This document shows, piece by piece, positions 1 through 6,621 of a DNA stretch of 10,387 nucleotides. The DNA lies in the NCBI GenBank assembly GCA_045660125.1, contig JAZRDG010000155.1, positions 1 to 10,387 of the forward strand. The letters run 5' to 3'. A model generated the notes under the pieces. It searched no databases. It saw only the letters and a list, made by a program, of their open reading frames with translations, and was not told the origin of the DNA. The number at the start of each line of letters is the position of its first letter. Positions within the stretch are counted from its first letter, which is position 1. The DNA comes from SVQP01 sp045660125. Lineage in GTDB: Bacteria; Bacillota; Clostridia; Oscillospirales; CAG-272. The translations under genes were made by a program, and so were the position numbers.

Positions 1-1
1 T

Positions 2-1381
2 ACCAACCCCAAGTACCGCTACGGCGGCGACTTTGGTGACACCCCGCACGACGGCAACTTCTGCACCGACGGCCTGGTTTACCCCGATCGCCGTCCGCAC
101 ACGGGTCTTTTGGAATACAAGCAGGTCATCAAGCCCTTCCGAGCTGCCTTTGATCAAGCCACGGGCACGCTGACCATCAAGAACCTGCGTTACTTTACCG
201 CTCTTTGCGACCTTGACCTTTACTGGAGAGTCGAGTGCCGCGGCAAGACGGTGGCATCGGGCAATATCTACGCATTGGATATCGCACCGCAGGCAAGCGC
301 ATCTTACGCGCTCAACCTTGATGCGCCCATGACCGATTGCGCTTACCTCTTTATCAGCGTGACCCAGAACGGCGACAAGCCCTGGGCATCCGCAGGCCAC
401 GAGGTTGGCTTTGCGCAGTTTGCATTGGATGTCACCGCCAGCGAAAAAGCACCGCTTGGCAGCACCGCATCCCCCTATGCTTACTTTGACGCCGCACAGA
501 CCGAGGACAAGATCACGGTGCGCACCGCCAAGACTGTCTACACCTTTGACCGCGCAAGCGGCTTGATCGCAGGTATTTGCGACAATGGCAAGCAGCTGCT
601 CTGCTCCCCCATGACGCCCACCGTATGGCGCGCGCCTACCGATAACGACAGAAACATCCGCAACCTCTGGCAGCAACTGGGCATGCATACCGCAAGCACC
701 TCCTGCACCTCTTGCGAGCTTGTTGAGCAGACCACGGAATACGCCAAGATCGCGGCTACGCTGACGCTTGGCAACGACGGCGCAGAGCCGCTTGCCAACA
801 TCAAGGCAACCTACACGGTATATGCCGAGGACGGCATCAAGATCGACATGGACACCGAAGTCCGTCAGGACTTACCCCACCTGCCCCGCTTCGGTGTGGA
901 GTTCACAATGCCCGAGGGTTCTGAAAATCTGACCTACTTCGGCAGAGGTCCTGTGGAGGCATACGCCGACAAGCAGCACGCATCGTACGTGGGTCTGTTC
1001 CGCACCACCGTGAGCGAGAACTTTGAACCCTACGTCAAGCCGCAGGAAAACGGCGCGCACGCAGATACCAAGTGGGTATCCATCTCCTCGCTGATCGGTC
1101 ACGGCATCACGGCGCTTTCCACCGCGCGTGATTTCAGCTTTAACTGCTCGCATATCTCGACCGCGCAGCTGACCTCCACCGCACATAACGATGAGCTGGT
1201 CCCTGCCAAGGAAACGGTTGTCAACCTCGATTACCGTCAGGACGGCATCGGCTCTAACTCCTGCGGCCCCGGTCTTGCGCCCAAGTGGCAGTTTGCCGAA
1301 AAGAAATTCACGTTCACCATTCGTCTGTTGCCTGCCTTTGTCGAAGGATTTGATCCTTTCGAACAGATTGGCAGACAGTAA
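2..1381 (+). CDS. lacZ: GH2 beta-galactosidase, C-terminal part (5' end outside window)
   Basis: Hydrolyses terminal beta-galactosides such as lactose or galactose-capped glycans. The reading frame is open from base 2, so 459 residues are visible and the N-terminal sugar-binding, first sandwich and most of the catalytic barrel domains lie to the left. Visible residues 7-13 (YGGDFGD) and the following DGNFC/GLVYPDR segment are the end of the LacZ TIM barrel. A beta-sandwich follows, then the large C-terminal galactosidase domain with VWRAPTDNDRN (about 208-218), FGRGPVEAY (313-321), KPQENG (346-351) and GIGSNSCGP (415-423), all LacZ hallmarks. A TTG at 110 is internal and not a start. No signal peptide can be judged. 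It faces the next gene and is followed by two candidate terminators. The family is certain; the natural substrate is inferred. Confidence 0.95.
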   Translation, partial: TNPKYRYGGDFGDTPHDGNFCTDGLVYPDRRPHTGLLEYKQVIKPFRAAFDQATGTLTIKNLRYFTALCDLDLYWRVECRGKTVASGNIYALDIAPQASASYALNLDAPMTDCAYLFISVTQNGDKPWASAGHEVGFAQFALDVTASEKAPLGSTASPYAYFDAAQTEDKITVRTAKTVYTFDRASGLIAGICDNGKQLLCSPMTPTVWRAPTDNDRNIRNLWQQLGMHTASTSCTSCELVEQTTEYAKIAATLTLGNDGAEPLANIKATYTVYAEDGIKIDMDTEVRQDLPHLPRFGVEFTMPEGSENLTYFGRGPVEAYADKQHASYVGLFRTTVSENFEPYVKPQENGAHADTKWVSISSLIGHGITALSTARDFSFNCSHISTAQLTSTAHNDELVPAKETVVNLDYRQDGIGSNSCGPGLAPKWQFAEKKFTFTIRLLPAFVEGFDPFEQIGRQ

Positions 1382-1391
1382 TATACAAGCA

Positions 1392-1436
1392 GACGCAGCT
1401 GCGGATATGCAAATCCGCACCTGCGTCATTATATTT
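1392..1436 (+). terminator. Rho-independent-like terminator after lacZ
   Basis: GACGCAG-C-TGCGGAT (1392-1406) pairs with ATCCGCA-C-CTGCGTC (1413-1427), a 15-position stem with one mismatch (1399/1420) and a 6-nt loop. It is followed by ATTATATTT, a broken T-run. It starts 10 bases after the lacZ stop codon. Confidence 0.7.
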
Positions 1437-1463
1437 GATCAAAAACACAAATGAGTTCTTAGC

Positions 1464-1575
1464 GCCTGCGCGGGCGATCAATGATCGCCCCTACGGGTGT
1501 TTCTTTTTAGATTTTCACTGCACAAAATCTTTGCACAATACCTTGTAGGGGCGATCATTGATCGCCCGCGCAGGC
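1464..1575. repeat. 112-bp palindromic element with perfect 31-bp inverted arms
   Basis: The arm 1464-1494 is the exact reverse complement of the arm 1545-1575. Each arm contains a smaller palindrome, GGGCGATCA-N-TGATCGCCC, so each arm can also fold alone. The 50-bp centre holds another hairpin, AGATTTT (1509-1515) with AAAATCT (1524-1530). No ORF lies inside. The form resembles a small non-autonomous mobile repeat (MITE or REP/BIME-like). From memory, GGGCGATCATTGATCGCCC-type units are dispersed in many gut Clostridia genomes; this needs a search. It sits between two terminator hairpins in a convergent intergenic region, a typical tolerated insertion place. Confidence 0.8.
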
Positions 1576-1585
1576 AGCAACAACT

Positions 1586-1619
1586 CACCCCCGCCGATTG
1601 CTCGGCGGGGGTGTTTTTT
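1586..1619 (+). terminator. Strong rho-independent terminator in the convergent gap
   Basis: CACCCCCGCCGA (1586-1597) pairs perfectly with TCGGCGGGGGTG (1602-1613) around a TTGC loop, followed by six T (1614-1619). The T-run is on the plus strand, so it is oriented to stop transcription coming from lacZ. The minus-strand gene ending at 1631 would meet the same hairpin but without a U-run after it. Confidence 0.85.
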
Positions 1620-1630
1620 GTTATTTGATT

Positions 1631-4228
1631 TTAATCCTTCTTCTTGCCAACAACCAGCGCGCCGAGTGCGATGCAAGCGATCAATGCGATCGAAGCGGTC
1701 ACGGACTTGCATCCGTTCTGCTCTGCCTGCTCGGTGGTCTGCTCGGTCTGGGTCTGTGCAGAGGTTTCGGTTTCGGACTCGGTCTCTGCGGGCTCGGTGG
1801 TCTCACCCTCGGTGGTAGGCTCTTCACCGGTAGCATTGAGCTGCGTGCTGATAAAGCTGTACTTGAATCTCGCACCGGGAGCTACGTCACCGGAGATGTA
1901 GAAGTCCATGATATCGCCCGAGAACTTCTCGTAATCGCCCTCGTCGTGAACGTTATCCGTCCAGGAGAAGTTGATGGTGTAATCGTTGCCGGACAAGCCG
2001 AGGTCGCTCTTGGCAACCTTAACGGTCATGTATCTGCCGTTTACAACGTATGCGCAATCTGCAACCTTGGCAGACTCATAGCCGTTGCCGGTGAACTTTT
2101 CAAGCACCACGGTATCAGCAGACGCTGCGGACTTGTTGATGACGTACTCAAAGGTTTCCCAACCCTGATTTGCCTGATCGGAGTCGATGTACAACGTCAT
2201 CCACAGGCTATCGGTATAGGGCGTGATATCCTCTGCGCACTCAACGTTGAAGTATACGTACTCGTCGTCACGTGCCACCTGTGCACCGATCAGGTCGTTT
2301 CTGCCCGAGGTCTCAGTGTACTTGTGAGAGCCGTAGCCGGTGCTGTTACGGTCGCCGGTATTGTTTGCGTATGCCTCGTAGTAAGGCGCTACGTTCTTCC
2401 ACTGCTCCTGACCTGCGGACAGATCAATGGTAGCGTTCAGGCTGGGCGTGGGAATGGGGGTTGCGCCCTTATACTGACGTGCGAAGTTGACGAACTGGTA
2501 ATAGTAGTGATCCTTCAGCTCACCCTTGGTAGGCTCAAGGTCACGGGAGAATTCGTTATCAAACTGGTCAACCAATGCGTTGTTGACCTTGGAGTTTGCG
2601 CCGCCCCAAGGATCGGGCTGACGCCATGCGTGCCACTCGTTCCAACCGGTGACAAAGATGACCTCGGGATCGGTTTCCAGCGCATAGTTGAACTGCTCTG
2701 CAAACTGGTAACCCCACAGAGAAGCACTCGGTCCTTCCTTCTCGTAGCGATCGGGATACTCGGAGGTATAGGAGCGGCCCATAACGTGCTCGCCGTTCAT
2801 TGCCGTGATCTCCTTGTTGACGTAGTTGTGGTTGACAGCCACGCCGACCGACATCTGCTCGATCATACCGTTTCTGACGCCTGCGGGGCCCTTGATGGAA
2901 TACAGTGCCTGCGGATATACCGACAGCCAGCCCCAGGTCTTTGCGGCGGTCTCTGCAACGCGATATTCAGGCTGACCTGCACGCCACGTAAAGAAATTCT
3001 TGATCTCCGAGCCGATATCACCGTCCGGAACGGCATTGCGGTGACCCATCAGCATGGGCTTATCATCCCAGTAGAACCACAGATCCTTGTAAAGACCGGG
3101 CTTGTAGATATCGTGATAAATGACGTTTGCCTGCGATACGGCACCCGAGTGCACGCCGAACGGCAACAGGAAGGATACCTTAGGTACGTCCACGCCGCCC
3201 GTCTTCATCGCCTGCTCCCAAGTGGGATACAGTACGAAATAGCTCTCTCTCCAGGTAAAACCGCCGTTGGTGTTATCGGTAAAGATCACGTCTACACCGG
3301 CATTTGCCAAAAGTTCAGCCTGCTTGCGCAGTACCCAGGGGTCTTCGGTGGTATAGAAGCCGTAGATCGGCTCGTTCCAGAAGCAGTAGCGGCCGGTGCC
3401 AACCCATGCCTCGTGGTTATAATCGTTCTTTGCATCGGGATACTTCTTGAGCAGCTCGGTAGTATTGACCGCGCCTGCAGAAGCAGTTTCCTTGGTGTGC
3501 CAGGTCCAGTAGAACATAGCAAGCGTCTTTTCATCGCGAGGTGCGCCTACCTCGGCGTTGGTCAGAGAAACTCTGCCAAGACCATCGGTAAATACCCAAG
3601 TGTCGGGCAGAACCTCGTTTTGGTGGCTCAAGCTGTCCGAAGGAACTACCACGGGCTCCTCGGGCGCAACCACGGTCTGCGGCTCAAGCTCAAAGAAGGG
3701 CGTGTCGGGGCGCTCGATAAAGGTCACGCGCATATCCCAGTCTCTTCTGCTCTCGGAGCCGTTGGTGTACACGTAGCTGCCGTTATTCGAGTAGTCCTGT
3801 ACCCATACGCCAACCTGTCCGCGCACGTCGTGAATGCGCAGGAAGTATTCACCTGCAGGCAGCGGATCAAAGGTCAGCTTGTTATAAGCGTTGTCGCGCA
3901 ACGGATCAAAACGCTGCGTTACCAAAGGTTCGGACATAATCGTAGTGTCATAGTTGGTGTCCCATGCGTACAAGCTCAGCGTTGCAGCCGAGTCAGTGGT
4001 GCTCCACGTGGGCATAGAAACCTCCACGGCAGTAAATGCACCGCCAATGCCAAGACGGACAGCGTAGTCACCGGCAACGTTCTGTGCGCCTCTGTTTGCG
4101 CCCGAGCTGCTATGTACGTTGACCACCGCGCCTGCGGCAAATACGGTCTGTACGCCTACTGCCGCCAGCATAGCCAAGCAAATGACCAGGCACACGGCAA
4201 AGGACAAGAATTTGCGATTGGTTTTCAT
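1631..4228 (-). CDS. Secreted, surface-anchored GH71/GH99-like glycosidase with CBM9-like domain
   Basis: 865 residues, unnamed. The start at 4228 is chosen because AAAGGAGG lies 6 bases upstream and a signal peptide follows at once (MKTNRK, then a hydrophobic core, cleavage likely near AAG at 31-33). Domains as I read them: an N-terminal jelly-roll-like module (about 35-172), a Pro/Glu linker, a TIM-barrel like the GH71/GH99 group (about 233-590) with DVIFTDNTN (313-321), FYWDDKPML (385-393) and VTGWNEWHA (526-534), a CBM9/DOMON-like sandwich (about 597-795), a Thr/Glu-rich stalk (801-837), and a C-terminal NGC, hydrophobic helix (842-860) and KKKD tail. This implies an enzyme attached outside the cell. 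The barrel match is from motif recall, so substrate is unknown; GH71 acts on alpha-1,3-glucan and GH99 on mannosides. It is monocistronic, with its own promoter. Confidence 0.8.
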   Translation of the reverse strand: MKTNRKFLSFAVCLVICLAMLAAVGVQTVFAAGAVVNVHSSSGANRGAQNVAGDYAVRLGIGGAFTAVEVSMPTWSTTDSAATLSLYAWDTNYDTTIMSEPLVTQRFDPLRDNAYNKLTFDPLPAGEYFLRIHDVRGQVGVWVQDYSNNGSYVYTNGSESRRDWDMRVTFIERPDTPFFELEPQTVVAPEEPVVVPSDSLSHQNEVLPDTWVFTDGLGRVSLTNAEVGAPRDEKTLAMFYWTWHTKETASAGAVNTTELLKKYPDAKNDYNHEAWVGTGRYCFWNEPIYGFYTTEDPWVLRKQAELLANAGVDVIFTDNTNGGFTWRESYFVLYPTWEQAMKTGGVDVPKVSFLLPFGVHSGAVSQANVIYHDIYKPGLYKDLWFYWDDKPMLMGHRNAVPDGDIGSEIKNFFTWRAGQPEYRVAETAAKTWGWLSVYPQALYSIKGPAGVRNGMIEQMSVGVAVNHNYVNKEITAMNGEHVMGRSYTSEYPDRYEKEGPSASLWGYQFAEQFNYALETDPEVIFVTGWNEWHAWRQPDPWGGANSKVNNALVDQFDNEFSRDLEPTKGELKDHYYYQFVNFARQYKGATPIPTPSLNATIDLSAGQEQWKNVAPYYEAYANNTGDRNSTGYGSHKYTETSGRNDLIGAQVARDDEYVYFNVECAEDITPYTDSLWMTLYIDSDQANQGWETFEYVINKSAASADTVVLEKFTGNGYESAKVADCAYVVNGRYMTVKVAKSDLGLSGNDYTINFSWTDNVHDEGDYEKFSGDIMDFYISGDVAPGARFKYSFISTQLNATGEEPTTEGETTEPAETESETETSAQTQTEQTTEQAEQNGCKSVTASIALIACIALGALVVGKKKD

Positions 4229-4234
4229 AAAAAT

Positions 4235-4243
4235 CCTCCTTTG
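4235..4243 (-). promoter_or_regulatory. Ribosome binding site fixing the start of the GH71/99-like gene
   Basis: The minus strand reads AAAGGAGG with 6 bases before ATG at 4228. This places the start just ahead of the signal peptide and rules out the longer open frame reaching 4564, which would cross the promoter and the neighbouring terminator. Confidence 0.85.
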
Positions 4244-4268
4244 AAAATCAATTGGGGGTATTGGCAAA

Positions 4269-4297
4269 ATTATACCACAAAACTCGCCAATCGTCAA
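4269..4297 (-). promoter_or_regulatory. Sigma-A type promoter for the GH71/99-like gene
   Basis: On the minus strand TTGACG (4297-4292) and TATAAT (4274-4269) are separated by 17 bases. Transcription would begin near 4262, giving a leader of about 35 bases. It starts just after the terminator of the preceding operon, so the gene is independently transcribed. Confidence 0.85.
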
Positions 4298-4317
4298 TAG
4301 ATTTACGCAAGATTCAC

Positions 4318-4351
4318 AAATAAAAGGAGCTGCCCACATGGGCAACTCCTT
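4318..4351 (-). terminator. Rho-independent terminator of the hisS operon
   Basis: On the minus strand AAGGAGTTGCCCA pairs with TGGGCAGCTCCTT (hairpin 4351-4324, one mismatch, 2-nt loop), followed by a T-rich run TTTTATTT (4325-4318). It begins 4 bases after the stop of the fusion gene. Confidence 0.85.
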
Positions 4352-4355
4352 AACT

Positions 4356-6053
4356 TTAACGGAATATGCAAATCGCGAGATACAGCACCACGCACAAGAT
4401 CGCTCCGGGCGAAGCAAACGCAAGCGCCGTATGCTTTGCAATCTCAAGCACCGTGGGCTTGGTTGCGGGTCTGTAAGCGTCGGGCATGCCCTGTTTTGCA
4501 TACGCACGGTACAGTCTGCTGCTCTCACCGAAGAACACGGCAAGGCACAAAAGCAGTGCCGCAATCATCAAGATCAAAAACAGCGTGGTCGCGCTTTGCG
4601 TGACGTAAAAATCCGCAAAGCCGCTCTGCCCGAACAGGCAGAACAGATTGTACAGAAAATGCACGATCATTGTGCAGAACACCGAGCGCGTTGCGTACAG
4701 CGTCAGCGCAAGCATGACACCCGCAAACAAATACACAGGCATGGCAAGCAGATTGAAATGCAGCATAGAGAACAGAATCGAGCTGACTGCAACAGCGCAA
4801 GCCACGCCCCTGCCCTCAAATTCCGCGCACAGCATACCGCGGAAGATCAGCTCCTCGCATACCGCGGGCAAAACCGCATATGCAAGCACCAGATACACCA
4901 CGCCTGCCATCGTGCCGTCATGCCGCGAGGTAAAGGTATCGTACAGCACAAAGCTTTGTCCCGCACTCAAATTCCCCATCAGCACGCTGAGCAAAAAGCA
5001 GCCCGTGACCAGCACGCCTGCCGCACTTGCCAGCAGCAGCACGTGGTCAAAGCCGGGGGCTTTGAGGCGCAAGCGCTTGGCAAACCCTTTGCCGCGGAAG
5101 CGCAAAAACAGGTATCCGGGTATGATAAAGATCAGAATCTGCAGCAGCACGACCACCAGATATTCGTTATCGCGGTCGATCAGCAGCACGTCCAGTAATC
5201 TTGAAAGCAGCAAAAGCGCAAAATTGCCCAAGATCAGCAGCAATACGGGATCAAAGGGCAGCTTGCCAAGCAGCGGAATCTGCTTCCAGCGGTAGGCAAG
5301 GCGCTTGCTGCGCACGTCCTCTCCCACTTGTGCGTCACGCTCCTCGGGCTCGTAGCCGTCATCGGCATCGTACGCGTCGTCTTCTGCGTTATATTCGTCC
5401 ATCGCATCAAGGGCATCGGAATCGGATGCGTACATCGCATCGTCGATCACCGCCGTCCCGGACGCCTGACCAATCGTTTCTATCTCGGCGGCAGCATGCA
5501 CGCCCTCGGGGGTAATGACGTACGCCACGGGCAGATCATGCTCTTCGGCAGGCAAACGCTGTGCAGCACCGCAAGCGTACACCGCGCACGCGCTCACGCC
5601 CTCAAAGTCTGCCAAAAATCTGTCGTAATAGCCCTTGCCGTAGCCAAGGCGATTGCCAAACACGTCCACCGCCAGCGCAGGCAGGATGCAAAGCGCATCG
5701 CTCGTCGGCTGCCACGGCAGACAATCCTCGCTCGGCTCAAGGATGCCAAAGCTGCCCTCTACCAAGCGCGCGGGGGTGTCCACCACGTAAAACGCCATGC
5801 TCCCCGTCTTATCAAGGCAGCGCGGATACGCCACCGTTTTTCCCAGCTCCCATGCGTCGCGCGCCACAGCCGAAAGGTCGATCTCGTCGCCCTTTGCCGC
5901 GTAAAGCAGCACGCAGGATGCATTTATATACGTGGGATCTTGCAGAATGTGCGCGCAAATCGCACGCGATTGCGCCGCCCTTTGCTCGGGCGTCATATCT
6001 GCACGCGCGGCACGGTAGTGCGCGCGCAATTCCTTTTTGGTCATTTCATTCAT
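4356..6053 (-). CDS. Fusion: 5-formyltetrahydrofolate cyclo-ligase + CPBP intramembrane metalloprotease
   Basis: 565 residues in one uninterrupted frame. Residues 1-195 are a full-length 5-FTHF cyclo-ligase (MTHFS/YgfA type), which uses ATP to turn 5-formyl-THF into methenyl-THF; the ATP/substrate motif GYGKGYYDRFL is at 137-147. Residues 200-248 form an acidic Asp/Glu/Tyr linker. Residues 265-565 are a multi-pass membrane domain with the CPBP (Abi/Rce1-like) motifs EELIFR (400-405), FSMLH (428-432) and HFLYN (465-469), the expected metal-binding Glu and His residues. Its ATG overlaps the stop of the upstream DJ-1 gene by 4 bases (ATGA), so translation is probably coupled. Met207 and Met218 in the linker lack a clear ribosome binding site, so separate translation of the protease half looks unlikely but is not excluded. 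Both domains are confident; the role of joining them is unknown. Confidence 0.9.
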   Translation of the reverse strand: MNEMTKKELRAHYRAARADMTPEQRAAQSRAICAHILQDPTYINASCVLLYAAKGDEIDLSAVARDAWELGKTVAYPRCLDKTGSMAFYVVDTPARLVEGSFGILEPSEDCLPWQPTSDALCILPALAVDVFGNRLGYGKGYYDRFLADFEGVSACAVYACGAAQRLPAEEHDLPVAYVITPEGVHAAAEIETIGQASGTAVIDDAMYASDSDALDAMDEYNAEDDAYDADDGYEPEERDAQVGEDVRSKRLAYRWKQIPLLGKLPFDPVLLLILGNFALLLLSRLLDVLLIDRDNEYLVVVLLQILIFIIPGYLFLRFRGKGFAKRLRLKAPGFDHVLLLASAAGVLVTGCFLLSVLMGNLSAGQSFVLYDTFTSRHDGTMAGVVYLVLAYAVLPAVCEELIFRGMLCAEFEGRGVACAVAVSSILFSMLHFNLLAMPVYLFAGVMLALTLYATRSVFCTMIVHFLYNLFCLFGQSGFADFYVTQSATTLFLILMIAALLLCLAVFFGESSRLYRAYAKQGMPDAYRPATKPTVLEIAKHTALAFASPGAILCVVLYLAICIFR

Positions 6054-6589
6054 TTCGCAAATACCGCTTTGCCGATCTGCTCAGCCTTGTCCTTACCGCA
6101 CAGCACCTCTACCAAGCCAAGGCCAAATTCCAGTGCCGCGCCCATACCCTTGGAGGTAATGATCTTGCCGTCGCACTCCACGCGCGCGTCGGTCACGGTC
6201 GCACCCTCCAGGTACTGCTCAAAGCCGGGATAGCACACCGCTCTTTTGCCCTGCAGATATCCGCGCTTGCCAAGCACCATGGGGGCAGCGCAAATGGCGC
6301 ACAGATACGCGCCGTTTTTCGCGCCTGCACGCAAAGCTGCGTCCACCACGCGGGAGTTATCCAGGTTTTCCGAGCCGGGCATGCCGCCGGGCAGAATGAT
6401 CATATCGGGAGCGGAATCGCGGTACATGGTGTCGGGAATATCCGCCTGTACGCGAATGCCGTGCGCACCCAAAATGCTGTCACCGCCCACGCCAACCGTG
6501 GTCACCTGCACGCCTGCACGACGCAGCACGTCCAAGGGCGTCAGCGCCTCGATCTCCTCAAAGCCGTTTGCCAAAAACAGATATACCAT
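6050..6589 (-). CDS. DJ-1/PfpI (ThiJ/YajL) family protein
   Basis: 179 residues, the usual length for single-domain DJ-1 proteins. The start at ATG 6589 is preferred over a TTG six codons upstream because AGGAGG (6601-6596) lies 6 bases ahead of it. Key residues are present: Glu14 in NGFEEIEA (equivalent to DJ-1 Glu18), the nucleophile Cys100 in AICAAP, and the YPGFE and SKGMG-AALEFGLGLVE segments. The family comprises cytosolic stress-response proteins; YajL/DJ-1 members have been described as chaperones and glyoxalase/deglycase-like enzymes, the latter being disputed. It sits 32 bases after hisS and overlaps the next gene by 4 bases, so it is the middle gene of an operon. Family certain, exact reaction unknown. 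Confidence 0.93.
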   Translation of the reverse strand: MVYLFLANGFEEIEALTPLDVLRRAGVQVTTVGVGGDSILGAHGIRVQADIPDTMYRDSAPDMIILPGGMPGSENLDNSRVVDAALRAGAKNGAYLCAICAAPMVLGKRGYLQGKRAVCYPGFEQYLEGATVTDARVECDGKIITSKGMGAALEFGLGLVEVLCGKDKAEQIGKAVFAK

Positions 6590-6595
6590 GATGCC

Positions 6596-6601
6596 CCTCC
6601 T
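6596..6601 (-). promoter_or_regulatory. Ribosome binding site deciding the DJ-1 family start
   Basis: AGGAGG on the minus strand, 6 bases before ATG 6589. It lies inside the longer open frame that would begin at a TTG (6607), so that longer start would have no ribosome binding site of its own here. Confidence 0.8.
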
Positions 6602-6621
6602 ATCCAAAATTCAAAATACTT

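Noticed and set aside
1464..1575. CRISPR array or IS-element end
   Set aside because: Only two inverted copies, no direct repeats with spacers, and no transposase gene nearby.
1598..4300. A very long open frame (900 codons) on the plus strand opposite the GH71/99-like gene
   Set aside because: It is a codon-bias shadow: no ribosome binding site, Cys/Val-rich nonsense composition, no domain motifs, and it covers a gene with signal peptide, promoter and domains on the other strand.
4229..4564. N-terminal extension of the GH71/99-like frame to 4564
   Set aside because: It would run through that gene's promoter and the neighbouring terminator and into the fusion gene, and would bury the signal peptide. 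The ATG at 4228 has the ribosome binding site.
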